DNA of 64,000 nucleotides, from contig NC_060235.2 of NCBI RefSeq assembly GCF_021155775.2, positions 6,568,693 through 6,632,692 on the forward strand, given 5' to 3'. The first letter of the stretch is position 1. Each line of letters starts with the position of its first letter. The notes below the pieces were generated by a model, which saw only the letters and a program-made list of their open reading frames with translations, was not told the origin of the DNA and searched no databases. This document shows, piece by piece, positions 21,701 to 37,000 of the stretch. A program made the position numbers and the translations under genes. This stretch comes from Neodiprion pinetum. Its lineage: Eukaryota > Arthropoda > Insecta > Hymenoptera > Diprionidae.

Positions 21701-24700
21701 CTCTCTTGTCTATTTTTTTCTGAAAAAAGTAAAAGCACTATCTGTAATCAAAGTCACCCCGAATTATCCAATTAATTTACTACTTTGGTAGTCAGCGTAA
21801 CCTCTATAATAATGGATGCAGTATTGACAACATACTATAATTCGAAAGTTATGAGCAATGAAATGAAATAATTGTAAAAATTACTGTGTGTAATGTACCC
21901 TCATCTCAGGAAACTGGCTTTGGTATGTGTTGAGGGGGACAAGGACTTGATCGGCCAATTTATGAGTGAAATCCTGCCACAGCATGTCCATATTCTGTGC
22001 CTGAACGTACAGAAGGTCGTGTCCGGTCCACTGGCTCTCATAGATTTCATTCAAGGAATCCATGAGCGTTTTTGAAGCCGCCTGTACCGCTGAAATTCAT
22101 TCGAAAAGATACTCAATTATTCAATTACAATCGCATCGCTTCAAAATATCTATACATCTCTTTCTTTTCTTGTCAAGAGAGAAGAAAAAAAAATTCAACA
22201 TTTGCAATAATTACTCAATTAAAGCTGAAACCTGAACGTTGTAAAGAGACGGATAAAATTTTTAAAAAATGTTAAGATTGTTCGAATCGATTTCAAAAAA
22301 ATTTTCATCTGCTTTCAAACTTCTCATAGTTATTATTGTTACGTGTTTCAACATTATTGATACATCGGATAATGGCGTCAGCTAAAATTGCCTAATAATA
22401 ATGGAAAAGTATCGTCGAGGTGGAAACGTTACGCATGATGAGATAAGTATATAATATACCAAAGCCGTGGCTCAAATGACAATAAGATGAAAATATTGTT
22501 GATTATAAATACGAAGAAGTAACGAAACGGAGAAGGGAAAAATAAATGAGGGATTTTTTTCTCCGCGTACGCTTTACCGCGGAAGTTTTTAACAAGTAAT
22601 TTTAAATTCTTCGCTCAGATCGTACATATTCCGTTTACCATCCATCGTCCCGAACCATCCGCCGATTTACAGGCAAGTGTTGAATAAAAATACAAACAAG
22701 GATGCCCTCGTTCTTAAAATAATTTATCACGTAAGTAATATTCCGTGGACGATACATAGATAGACAGACAACTAGATAGACAAACGGATGTCCTGGTAGA
22801 TAGATAGGTAACTAGGTAGACAGATAACTAGATAGACAAACAGATATCCTGATAGATAGATAGGTAACTCGGTAGACAGATAACTAGATAGACCGGTAGT
22901 TAGACGAATAGATAGACAGATTAATAGGCGAGATAGAAATATATCTAACAGTCGGAAATTGTGGTATAAAAAGAAGCTTCAGCGCACGTGTAGTTAATTT
23001 CAATGGACGGTATTCATATGACCGCTGTAAAGCTTAAAAACTGACACTGTCATTTTTCAACTACGTAGCTCAATTTGACGAATGACGCTGTAAAGTCACA
23101 ATATTACGCAAGGCTAGATAATACATGCAATACGCTTGGACTGTAACACGTATAATAAGCAACGGAAAGTGAAAGTGCGCCGAAACTTTTCTATCGATGA
23201 ATTTTCTGCAATATTACACAGTACAGTAAGTTTCTCTGTTATTTGTACATGTAAAAAGATGCGTACATCGACGGATTACGTCGCAAAACGGGCAGAAAAA
23301 TGTGAGAATATTCCAGCAATCGATCATCTTCACTCAAATTAGCGGAATTTCATTGCAAAAATGCTCATTTTTCATTCGATGAAGGCAGAACGAATCCATC
23401 TTGTGCCAGTTGATGAAAAAAAATACTTTCAATGATAAACTTGACGTTAGATTGACTCGGCTGACTTTTTCAATTATACTAATATTGATCATGAAATGCC
23501 AGAAAAATGATACGCAGTTTCCAAAAAACAGATGAAATAATATACGGATTTTCTCAAATCGAACCTGATCCAGATAATTTTGTTGGATTCCAGTCATCCT
23601 TGTTTTACAATTATCCAAGTATTCATCGGTCGAGTTGAGTGAAGGAGATTATTTCTAGGGATTATAATTACCTCTGATACACCTAATGTAATTGTTGAAC
23701 TCTTTTTGAAGCCTGTTGGCCGCATTCTGCTGTCTTGTGAAGTTTTGTAAATGTTCATCGAAGATGTCGTCAGCTGTCCGGTCTACCTTTCCCAAATTTT
23801 GAAGAAACTGCAATGAAAAATAATCATCGATTCACATTTAATTATCGTCGAATTCAAACGTTAAACAAGAAACGAACAAAGTAAGAAACCGAAAGCTTTT
23901 GTTTCAACTTCGCATTTGTAACGGAGTTTCAGTTTCTTTGTATTCTGACCTGGTAAGTTGCTGCGAAGTTTTCGCGTTTCGATATAATATTCGTTAAAGC
24001 TCTTTCACTTCGAGCTAGTGAAAATTTAACATTACCGTCAAATAAGTCCTAATTATATTCAGTTATAATAAATTATTACCGAGTATATTTATAGTGGTAA
24101 ATTTTCATAGCATAAAAAATTGTGAAAATATTAATACCGTACTACATATGTTAATCTTAATAACAATAATAACAGTCACCTGGATTTTTGTAAGAAGAAA
24201 AACTCTAATTTAATTCCAGTAACGTCCCAGGGAATGAATCGTACCTTAATAAAATCTCAACGAGGAGATTAAAATGTGGCCAAAGCGCAATAAGCTTTTG
24301 TAAATAAAGACAAGAAGTTCGGTTAACGGGCAGGTTTTGGGTCGAAGAATGAACGAGTGGGCGACTCTTGGCGCAAAAGTTCGTGGGCGAGAGAAAAAGG
24401 CGCGTGCGTGATTTTTCGAGTTGTTTCGAAGCGATTCGCCGGTATCACCATATCAGGAGATACGCGAGAGGAAAGCGATATGTATTCGGAAATGGCGAGT
24501 GACTGGGAGTCTCGATCACCGCGTCAAGTGTTTACACCATTTATATTTGCGTGCAAAAGTGCCTTTTGTCGAAATATTCCAAGTGACATCCGCATTGCGT
24601 TTGATAGCAGCGACAAGACGCCAAAAGAAAGAAATTTTGATAAGAGCAAAGAAAGCGAAAAAAAGCTCCCTGCAAATTTATTGCCAATTACATTTTCCGT

Positions 24701-27700
24701 AAGCTTGAATATTCGCAATATTTTTATGCCTGTCATAATAAAAACTTTCAAACGATCTCTGTGCAAATATTTATTGAGGAATTTTTTCTTTTTCTCGACG
24801 AAAACTTTTTCGCACAGAAAAATTTTCCACCCCAAATGTCAGTATGAATCGATAAAAGGTGGGTACATAATATGCCTCTCTTTCCCCCAAGTTAATTGCA
24901 CACGGTACGTGGGACGAGTCTTAAATAAAACCAGAATCGCGCTGACTCACAAGTCACAAAATTTTATATCATTCGTTCGACCGATCCGCTACAAATACAT
25001 TTCCACCTAAGGAGAAAAGATTATGCAGAAGGGAAACAAATTGTGTATAAAATTCAGTTTTTTACGCACATCCTCTCATTGCTTATATTAATTAAATAAT
25101 TAACCAAAGATATTTAACAGAAAAAGATTTTATAATTAATGCGTTAAAAATCATCAGGCTCTGATGGTTTTCATGCGATTATAACGTTTTTTCAGCTCAT
25201 TTTCAGTGCTGGTAAGTCTTTCACCGATTGTCTGAAAATTTTGAAACATTTTTTTTCTCAAACGATTCTGGAGATCTTTATAGCAAAGAAAAAAAAGTCC
25301 AGAAGCATTAGAATCAAATTAAAAAAAACAACACCAAAATAGTTTAGTGATTTTTAAAGTTCTGACTATAAAACATTTTCTCAAATCGTTTATACCTTAG
25401 CTTACGTCATTCGAATTTGTTCGGATTCATTTCAATCACAGTAAATACGTTACTTCACTTCTATCCGTCGCATCATTGGCGCAAGTAACATTTCTGGATA
25501 TTTTTATAAAACTGTTCATTCTGTTCTCCTAACTTCATCCTCAATACACGTAAATATTGATATTCATAGATTCCGTATTTTTTTCCATCTATTTAGACCA
25601 TTTTAATATACTGCAGCTTCATTTTTACGACCTGATAGGCCGCAACGTTCGCTGCTAAATAGTTGTCTATAAATTTATAGAGAAGACGCATTTTATACTC
25701 GTTATGGCTGCACATCGAAGCCTCGCTTTTATAACGAGTACGATAAACTCAAAACGGTAACCAGTCGAGTCTCGTTCCGACAAGCTAACCGGATCCGAGG
25801 CAAATCAAGTTAAGAGACAGATTTACAAATTCGAATTCGCAATGGATGAAAGGATTTCGTCGACAAAAACAAACAAACGGAAAAATAATAATTAACAAGG
25901 TCAATAAAATAAAAATAAAAATACCTCCACCATGCACAGAAAATTATTTTTCTCAATACGTATAAATCTCGTATAGAAAATTATATCTTCAACATTACTG
26001 TTAATCTGCTGCAACGAAAAAAAAAAGTGAAGAAAAAAAAAAATTACAATCAATTTACTTTTCAAAGGTATACACAATTTTTCTGCCAACAACAAAATTC
26101 CCATCTATTATTCGTTCGAACAGTTAAGGCATGGATAATATTTATTTATTTTTTTTTTGGTGAAAATTATGTTACAATCCGTTTATCTAATTCCTCGGTG
26201 GAAAGAAATGTGACTAAAATCGTCGTTTGCTCACGATTTTGAGGGGGAAAAAAAATAAATCAAAGGATATAAAAATCAAATGACGCGTAAATAATGGGCA
26301 GAAAATTATACAAATAATCGTTTCGGTTGGTTCGATTAGGACTGCAGAAAAAATTCGATCGTAAAATAATAAGTAAGAAGAATTTTTTTACAAGCGATTA
26401 TTAAGCGTTGGAGCAATTTATGATTGCCACGATAGATTTGTCATTTCTATTCCTCGATTAGCAAATAAGTGAACCATGCGCGGCATGTGTGCATATTCTA
26501 CCTGCCCATTTTACCTTTTATTCAAGGGTATTAATTCATTCGCGTTGATGCACTCACGAGTAGAAGTGCAAGGACGTGGAACACCGAGACACACCTTTTA
26601 TGCTGCAGTGCCTGTCCGTTCGCTCTTCCTAAATACCCGTAACGTAACTATTATAAAATCTTACAGGAAGAAGAAGAAGAAGAAGAAGAAGAAGAATAAG
26701 GAAAAGAAGATGGGCAAATATTCATTATATGTACCGTTAGAGCATGATAATCGTATGATATTAATCGTACGGTGAAAGAAAATTGAAAGATAAAAGTAGA
26801 TTTGCAGGGAACGATCAATTTTAGGAGTACATATTAATAGAAAAAAAAAATTAAATAAAAATATGATCAGCACAGATTTATGCTGCAACGATTTATAACT
26901 GTGAGATCATTCGCTCAGAGGTAAAATTTACCACGCATTTATCGAAATTTATTTCATACAAATTATAATTGAAAATAAATGTTGTACAATTTTTCGACAG
27001 TCATAGCCGCGTGTTAATTATTCTTTCAATTAATGTTATTTTTAAACATGAGCGGTGATTTTCAATTGAGTACGAAAATTATTAATAAAAGCTTAGGCGT
27101 CGATTTTTTATTTCAGGTTATTCCGGTGTTTTTCTTTCATTTACTTACTGAAACAGGTTTGTTTTTCAGTATTGATCAAAATTAATCTGGAAAACTGCTG
27201 GAAGATCGCGACGACGTGATGAAAAGAAGAAAAACGTTGTTCTGGAATCGCGGGAAATAATTGTCGGCAATAAAACGAATTATCGTAGAATGGAATGAAA
27301 AGAATTTACAAGATTTTTCACAATTTTAAACTGATTTGAAATGATGTCTTATTTTTCCCTTCTTATCGAAAGTTTTTTTTATTATTCTACTCTCATTTTC
27401 AGGATATGATTAACCGAAATGATTCTCGGCTCACGAAGACACTGATTTCATACATAAATATACTCAGCGTACGATTGCCTGGAGGTAAATTTAATAATAA
27501 AATAATACAATTAATTCTCAACAATGAACCTACCGAAGAAAAAAAATAACGAAAACTGTTAGAAGCTAAAATCGCAAACTTTTTACATCAATTGAAAAAC
27601 TGTAATCAAGCAATAAACCGGAGGAATATTATTATTTTTTAACGTTTGCCGGGATGCCGAATAAAACGAAAATAAATAAATTACATTGATAAAAACCGTA

Positions 27701-28016
27701 AACCTTTGAGCTTTTTCCCTCAATCGATTAGAAAAATATTAAATTGTGTAAAATATTAAAGTGACCGTGTTGTTGAAAACTTTCGCGTGATGGAATTTTG
27801 ATCCCGCGGCGAGAATTGGAATGTGACTTTATAAAATGAACTTTATTCGCATGACCGAGTCAAAAAATTGACCGAATGACCTCTTTATGATAAAAGAATT
27901 AGCGCAAGCGTCTAATCGCTTTCTATATCGTTATTGGAAAATCGGAAAATCGGAAAATGTCGAAAAGGCGATGCCGCCTGTCGGAGGCTGAATGGGATTA
28001 AGATGAAAAGACAGAG

Positions 28017-28047
<31 letters not shown>

Positions 28048-31000
28048 CTCGGAATTTATACGGGACGCAAGTGCGTGTGTCTTAGGCCGAGAATGGAGTT
28101 TTCAACGGAGGATTCTATACTCTTGTCGCAATAACACGTCTCGATACCGTTACTCGTTCCTCGTAATTTGTACGGAATACCAACCGCGCGCAACGAAACT
28201 TCGATAGGCAGTTATAATCATCATCTTAAATTCGATTCGCGTAACGAAGAAGAAAAATTATTTACGGCATATGGATATAGAATTTTCATTTTATTCTTCT
28301 TTTTCATTTTTATTTTCATTACACGCAAAGAAAGGTTACATCTCTGGTCGAATTGACGGCAGAAATTTTATCACAGTTTTGTTAAAACGTGAATAAAAAA
28401 TATCAAAAAACAAACGATGACTGTTCGATATTGTGTCATGTTATTTAGATCCAATCGTTTTTACAGTCAATTAGCTTTTATTCTAGATACAAAATGTGTC
28501 TACTGATCTTCATCAAAATCTTAAAAATATTTCCCTTGGAATAAAATTTGTCTAATTTGTGCGCGTTTAGAATAAATTTTGATGAAATTGGTTTTTGTGT
28601 TTGTAATTTGAAGAAAAAACAATTTTTACAAGATTCGTATGATACAAAATTTCACCTCTTTCGAATGATGAAACGATATTTATCTGTAATATTTGATTTT
28701 AGTCGGTACAAATTGAAGTATAAAAAATGGATTAGAAAACGTAGGTTTGTATAATAAAGATGCGAAGAATATTTTTAATGATCTAAATAATTCGATCTGA
28801 TTTAATTAGCAATAATAATTAATTTACATGTGTGAAGGGGACGAAAACAAAACAAACAAATTAAACGATATTAGGGTACAGATTATCGTGCAGGATTTTT
28901 AAACGTTCGGTAAAATTCAGCGCTATAAATGAACAAAGTGTAGAAAATGCCTATTTTTACAGAATAAATGTAATTGTCGGGAGATTATGGCGACTAGAAA
29001 AGTGGAACTCAGTGATTTTGGGTTTTAAAAACGAGTCCGACGTCAGAATTTCAAAATTCAAGATGGTGGATCCAATATGGCGGACTCAAAATACAAAAAT
29101 TCAACCGATTCGCTTCAAATTTGTCACTCAGGGGTTTTCGGGGTCGTTGAAAACGAATTTGACGTCAGAATTTCAAAATTTAAGATGGCGGATCCAATAT
29201 GGCGGACTCAAAATACAAAAATTCAACCGATTCGCTTCAAATTTGTCACTCAGGGGTTTTCGGGGTCGTTGAAAACGAATTTGACGTCGGAATTTCAAAA
29301 TTCAAGATGGCGGATCCGATATGGCGGACTGAAAATACAAAAATTCATCCGATTCGCTTCAAATTTGTCACTCAGGAGTTTTCGGGGTCGTTGAAAACGA
29401 ATTTGACGTCGGAATTTCAAAATTAAAGATGGCGGATCCAATATGGCGGACTGAAAATACAAAAATTTATCCGATTCGCTTCAAATTTCTCACTCAGGGG
29501 TTTTAGTGATCGTTGAAAACGAATTTGACGTCGGAATTTCAAAATTCAAGATGTTGGATCCACTATAGTGTACTGAAAATATAAAAATCGATCCTATTCG
29601 CTGATATTAGATCGACCATTTTTAATATTGACAATTTCTCAGATCTGACCGAATTTTTAAAATCATCGACGTCGAGAACCCTCGCATACCCAGTTTGAAG
29701 GTATTTGACTGCAAGGAAAAACATACGCATGCTTCAAAGTGTTAAATAATTTTGCTCACAGCAAACTTACGCTCGGCCCGAAAATACCGAGTTTGCCTAC
29801 TTATTACACAATATACTATTTTAAGTTCGAAATATTGAATCTCGAGCAGATCCGACGATCGAAGATTTTTCTTAGCAACTGGTAGCAGCACCAGCGTTAA
29901 AATTCGGACGGATGTTAATCTGTATATATTTGTGAAAATCCAAAGGAGAGAGAAGTATCAGGGGAGAAGCAGCGTAGTTTTATTAATAGCGAATCGTCTG
30001 ACGTAAAGTATCGCCTTCTCTCGGACTGCTGCCGTGTCTGTCGGTCTTGCTTGCAACCGCTATTATTGTATGCCATCCCGTGTCTTCTGCGGCCTACTTT
30101 CGAGAACGAAAATCCGCGGCGGCCAGTCGCCGCTCTGTCCGAATATTCGCCAGCGAAACGGCAAACGGACGATAAAAAAATTACCGAGTGATAATAAATT
30201 CGCGAGGATTTATCGCAGGATTACTGCGATCAGCGGAAACGCACGATACTCGATATTACAGGTTGTCTATACACCGTCAATGACGTATCAAATTCCCTAA
30301 CATTTCCCGGTATTCCAAACGCATGAAAATTCCATGAGAATTTTCGATTTTCCAGATTTCACTGACAGCGAGACACCCTTCGATAATTAATTTACAAGTT
30401 CGAACAAACGCTGTACAGATTTTCCAAACTTTGAGTAAAATTTTCAGGATTGAAATATTTTTCATTTCGATCACTCGCAATATTTTGTCATTATTATTTG
30501 TTCATTTATTCGAGAATATTTTGAATATAATGTACGCAATTTTTTAACCCGGATTATTATTTTCATTCTAAACTGGACTCACGTTTTTTTAAACCGATTT
30601 TATTCCGAGTGAAAATAATGAAATTTTACGAAATTTCCTAACTTGCAGGAAACAGTTTCGACTTCAAAAGCTTACAAGATTTTTTTTTTTTTTTTTTTGT
30701 GCAACTAACGTGTGTTATATAACGATAATTTTTTAATCTCATTTTCAACGGTAAAATTGATTGTTTTTTATTCTCTTCTATTCATTCAACCAATTTCATT
30801 AGATAAATTGGAGAAAAAGTGTATTCTTTATTTGTAAAACGCGAATACAATTATTTAGACAGAAAATAAAATTATTTTCAACTCTATAATGTATAGAAGA
30901 ATAATAATGAACGTTCAAATTTCCTTGGTGTACTCTCTTCGACAATGTGTTACTACATGTATTCATCATCAATGATTTATTCGTGTTAGAAAAATTCTAA

Positions 31001-34000
31001 GAACCGGATGTTAGCGCTATACGCTAACAACTATATAAATAAAATTAATCCAGAAATTGAGTAGTTATAAACAAACGAAATGAAAGGAAAAATAATTCCT
31101 CAAGTTTAAAACCTGTTACAAGCTGTTGAAACGGACGTTTTTTGTTCGTTTTTTCACGCAGAGGAAAAAAAAAAGATCAAATTTGCAATCATAGTCAGGG
31201 TGATAAATTTCAATTCAATCGACATTGAATGAAATTTTTCGGATGGTTTTAAAATGCACTGAAAAGGATCATCTGACATCTCGGGGAGAGAAGAAGGTCC
31301 ATATTCAGAGTAAAAAAAAAGTATATGATTCTTGGTAAAAAGCGAAAATAATTACAAATTTTGTAATTTTTATAATTTAATACTACCGATTTCCGAACTC
31401 ATAGATAATAACAAATTGACATCAGAAAAAAACTCTAGGGTACGAAGTAAGCGAAATTATTATTTCGCCAAATTATTCCGTCTCACGTTATCAACCGATT
31501 CTATTCCTTGACCTAAAACAACTATATTTCCTTTCACCATATTTGATAAATTAAATAAACAGATAATTTCACCGTGTCGACCGTGTCTATAAAAACAGGG
31601 TAGAAATGATTTGTCGTTGACTTTGTTAAAGAGACGGGGCAAAAATGAGGAGACTGAAGTTAATCACTTTGACGTATAACGAAACATTTGGGGGGAGGGG
31701 GGGGGTTACTATTTTGAAAGTTTGAAGTAGTCAAGTTTTCAAGATATTAATTACATTTTGCCTTATTGCGATTTAATGAATCTCAGACATTCCTACAACT
31801 GTAAAATAATTACTTTCCAAACCGTTTATCATCACAATAACTTTACCAACTTATTCATGTCGATTTTTCTCAACTTTTCTCAACTTTTCTCAACTTTCGC
31901 TGACGACTGGAGGGTCGCTGCGTGGCACGGCTTTAGAGTGTAGAGTAAAAGGTTGAATTGCAGAATCAATCGGATCCGGCGGCATCGCGACGGCCGCGAA
32001 ACGGTAAGTAAGGTATGCATACATGTATGTACGTGATACCTGTACGCGTAAAGGTGTTAAGGTGTGTATAGGTATAGGTACGTACAAGGTGTATTGCAGA
32101 GTTGAAGGTATGTAGATATGTACATACGAACGCGGGCATCAACCTCTGCGCTCCTCGCCCACCTTTCGACTGCTTTGCAATCCGCACGCACACGTACTAA
32201 ATATGCACTAGTATCCATTACACTTGAAACTTCAGCGGTATATTAACCCTTTCGGTTGCACATTTTTCAACTCCACATTTTGGCCTGAACTTTGTTACTC
32301 CACGGTTTTTGGATTAGCTGATCACGAATCTGAAGTTGGACGATCATAATTTCCAAATCCAAGATGGCGGATGTAAAATCGAAAAAAAAAAACAACTATA
32401 AAAATTCGATGATTCTGACCAAAACTTGTTACTTGGGGGTTTTTGGGGTAGCTGATCACAAATCTGAAGTTGGAATTTGATAATTTCTGAATCCAAGATG
32501 GCGGACCCAATATGGCGGACGTAAAATCGAAAAAAAACAATTATAAAAATTCTATGATTCTGGCCAAAATTTGTTACTCGGGAGTTTCTGGATTAGCTGA
32601 TGACGAATCTGAAGTTGGACGTTGATAATTTCTAAATCCAAGATGGCGGATGTAAAAACGAAAATAACAACTATAAAAATTCCATGATTCAGGCCAAAAG
32701 TTGTCACTTGGGGGTTTTTCGGGTAGCTGGTCACGAATCTGAAGTCTGAATTTAATCATTTCTAAATCCAAGATGGCAGATCCAATATGGCGGACGTAAA
32801 ATGGAAAAAAAAACAGCAATCAAAATTACATGATTCTGACCAAAACTTGTGACTTGGGGGTTTTTGGGGTAACTGATCACAAATCTGAAGTTGGAATTTG
32901 ATAATTTCTGAATTCAAGATGGCGGATGTAAAAACGAAAATAACAACTATAAAAATTCCATCATTCAGGCCAAAACTTGTCACTTGGGGGTTTTTCGGAT
33001 AGCTGATCGCGAATCTGAAGTCTGAATTTAATCATTTCTAAATCCAAAATGCCGGATGCAATATCGCGGACGTAGAATGTAAAAAAAAAAAAAAAAAAAA
33101 AACAACTATAAAGTTTCCATGATTCTGGCCAAAACTTGTTACTCGGCGGTTTTTGGGATCGCACATCGCAAATCTGAGTTCATATAATTTATATATGTAT
33201 ATATATACTTCTGAAAGAGTGGCCTAGTATTATTCCCGACTCGATGATTCGTGCCAAAGATATTCTCACCTGAAATTTATCAGTTGGGACGCCTAGCATT
33301 CCACTGTGACTGAAAGGGTTAACGTACCTACAAAAGTATCCGCAAAACGTATCACGAAAGTCTAGCCAGCCTATAGAAGTACAGGTATACCGAGTGTAGA
33401 CCTCCACAGCTTATAATCTGGCTTCATTCCCTCTGTTACTTGTATTGCGTAGAGGTTATCCACCGCCTGCAGGTGTAACTTAAACATATAGTCTCGTCTC
33501 CGTTTGAGTGTGCAAGTTACTGTCGGTCCGTGGGTATATGACCTACATGCTACATGATCAATGAGGCGCGCCTACAAGGTATTTCATCTGTAATCCCACT
33601 TTACAAACAAACTTAGAAACTTGATACGATAACGTAGTCCGCGATTGGATTTTTTTTTTTTTTTTCAAAGTACTTTTTGAAAAAAAAAATTTATTTTCAT
33701 TTTCTCCATAGATTTTCAAACCACTTCTGCACATTGTTTGAAAAAAATTTGTAAATTTTTGCCATTTTTTTTTTTTTAACGCGAGACGTTACACGAGTAC
33801 TCAACGAACGTCCGATTCTCATCGTTTTGAACTTTTTTTTTACGAAATTTCTTTCAGCAATTTTCCCAACTCCGAAACGGTACCCCCTAAATTTTTCACA
33901 CTCTTTTTATTCAATTGGTTAATTATTTGTTAAATATTGAGATGGACTTTAAAAGAGACGTATTGAAAAATTCTCAAAAATCTGTGAGGGGTTGATTTTG

Positions 34001-37000
34001 TTTTTTTTTGTTTTTTTTTTTTTTTTACACTTAATTTTTTTGATCAACTAAAACATTGTTTAAACGGTCTAAAAATTCCTAAAAAATTCTCAAAACTTTT
34101 ATTTTTCACTCCGAACATTTCCACATCGGTTTCATTATGAAGTTGATGGAAAATAAAAAAAAAAAAAAAATTGAATGTGACAAAAAATCGCCGCATAATG
34201 GAACCGGAAAACGTCTGATCTAATATGCTAAATATATATATTAGATCAGACATTTTTTTACCTCAGTGCTTTATTATTCTAAATTGTAATACGATGTGAG
34301 CGTAAAAAAAAATGTTTAAAAATTGAATAAAACAAATATTTGATCAACCAACTCTGCACGATGGGCGATAATGAATGCTCATAATGTTTCAAGATAACCG
34401 TGTTATACCCGCAGCGTTTGTCTTGGATATCTAAAAGGTTGCCCTACTTTCATGATTTAGGATCGTATAACCGTATTAACCATTATTATACCTCACGACC
34501 ATTACACCTGTAAAATAAACAAAAATACAAAACCCGAGAATTGTATAAACTAAACTTTATATATTGAACCCTCTTTTCGGATTTTTTGAAAATTGTTAAA
34601 AATTTAGTAAATTCGTTGGATTTCACTCTGCAGTTGATGAACCAATTCTTTTTTCTTTCTTTATTATAGTATTCAGTTCAATGTTATTGTCATTTTGTTT
34701 ATTGATCGTCAGCAATATCGATGTAATGTGGAAAAATTTAATAAGAATTGTTTCAGTAAATTCGTAACAGACAATAAATATTTCCGAATAAAACAAGCCA
34801 TCGTAGTGTAACATCGAATGAATCTGCTGGATTCTGAACAATTTTCAAACGATTTGATACGAAGCATCGATATCCAAGCTTTCGTTGTTTGTACAGATTC
34901 TACTCGATTGTTTGAGTCAAAAATAATGATCGAATCGGTAAAAATTAATCGATTAATCGATTAAATCGTAGTTTTTTTTTTCTTTCTTAAACGTAGCGTT
35001 TGAAACCAAAGTTTCGTAATTTTAATACGTAGTCGTAATAGCGGAAAGATTTTTAGACAATTTACAATTTAATTAGAAATATTTTTCAATTTCCGGTGAA
35101 AATATTCATTTATCTTTAATTTATTACACCAAACAGGTACTTGGTAAATAAGAGAATGATAATAATTGATACTCTAATCACATAAAAATTCATGTCTCAT
35201 TGCGTCGTTCTCGCGCGAGTAAAAAAAACCTAAAAACAAATCCCGTGGAAAAATAATCGATTATATTTTATCATTCTTACGGCATCCAGCATGTGTGAAA
35301 AAAAACAAACAAATAAATAAATAAATGACGCGTGCATCGATAATTTGTGCTTGTTTACACACACACGCGTATAGGTATGTACAAATAATTTCAAGAGAAA
35401 AGGAATGAAAAAGCAACGAAAGTCCGTACCTGCTGTAGAGTCACACACTGTCCATACAGATGGTGTTACAAATGTATATATATATATATATAAGAAAACG
35501 AGACTATTTACGACTCATTGCCAGCTATTCTGTACCCCGTATTCCCCGCCACGCTTCACCTACATCTCGACATCTTGTGGATGTTCGCGCGTCTCGGAGC
35601 ACCTGTTTTTCCTCTTTTTCCCTCCCTTATACCATCACCCTGGTGTACATTTATACGTATGCACGGCGTTTAACCGAGTCTAATTATTCTCCTCTTCTAC
35701 TCGCGTGCACAACGCAATGCTGACCTTTTCTTTCATCCTTGATTCATTCCCCTTTAAACTCTCAATGGCCGTTTTAACTTTATAACGCACCTTCTCTATT
35801 TGTACGTTTAAGCGGTTTTTAATTTTTTTTTTTTTTTTTTCCCCCACCATTTTTCGTCTCTCTCTCTCTCTCTCTCTCTCTTCGCTCTCTGTCTGTCTCG
35901 CTTCATTTTTGAAACGCATCGCGTTGTTTAATTACGAATGCTTGTGAAAGGAAGTAGAAAAAAGTAAATGAATAAAAAAAAACTGACAAAAACGAGAGGG
36001 AAGAATTCCAATTGTCGTAGTTTATAAAGAACCGCACGACGATAAAACTTAATGCAACTTTTTCCGGCTCTGTGAACTTTTCAAGGCATATCCAACCAAC
36101 TTTTATGGTCGTTTAAATATGACCGGAATCGCAAGAAAGTCTAGCGCAATTGTACAGTATTCAGTGTAATCATAGTTGTAAATACTAAATTTTATGACCA
36201 TTCCAACAATAATCTGTATAGTGTAGATATTTACCGGATAAATTTTTGCTCTTAAATAACTCGCTGATGTCACTTCATCGCTGTGCAAAAAAAAAAAAAA
36301 ACAGTGAGAAAAATATATATATTACTAGTAACTGTATAGAAAAAGTGTAGTAAGATATTACACGTCTTATACGTTTGCGTGTAAAAAACTAATTTTCACT
36401 CTCTACTCGAAACGGTATTTTTCAGTTACGGTATAGAAAAATAAAAAAAATAATAATAAAGGTGGAAATAGTTAACGAATATCAAATAACTGTATTCGTA
36501 CTGAAAAGTTAATCGATGAGTGAAAATAAGCCCGAAAACATTAAAACGGGATCAAAATCAGCAAAGTTAGAAAATTTCTAACATTCTAATCGTAAAATCT
36601 TTTGTCTTTAACGATACCTGTTTTACTCAATTTTTCTAGTTACTACAACAAACGAAACCTTTCTCAATGTTTAAAACCAAGTGCTGTGTGATTAATCGAG
36701 TTTTTCGATTGACCGTTTTTTCGTTCAATCGATGATTCCGGTCGATCGGTATCCCGATCAATCGATCAAACGACGGTTTCGATTAATCTTTGTTTAACAA
36801 TTCAGCAGTTCGATCGATACACGAATCGATATAGTCGTTTAATCGATGAATTGGAACAAACGATTAATCGAAGCTGCCGATTGATCGATCAATCGGACAC
36901 AGCGCTATTAAAAACAAGGCAGTGAGCGTAACCAGAGAGATTATTCTCCGGTGTTCGAACTGCACTGAGAGAAATATTATTGCAATATTTATAAACGTTC

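Noticed and set aside
29012..29426. Chain of overlapping open frames with repeated peptides
   Set aside because: They are translations of the 122-bp tandem array; the unit length is not a multiple of three, so each copy shifts frame.
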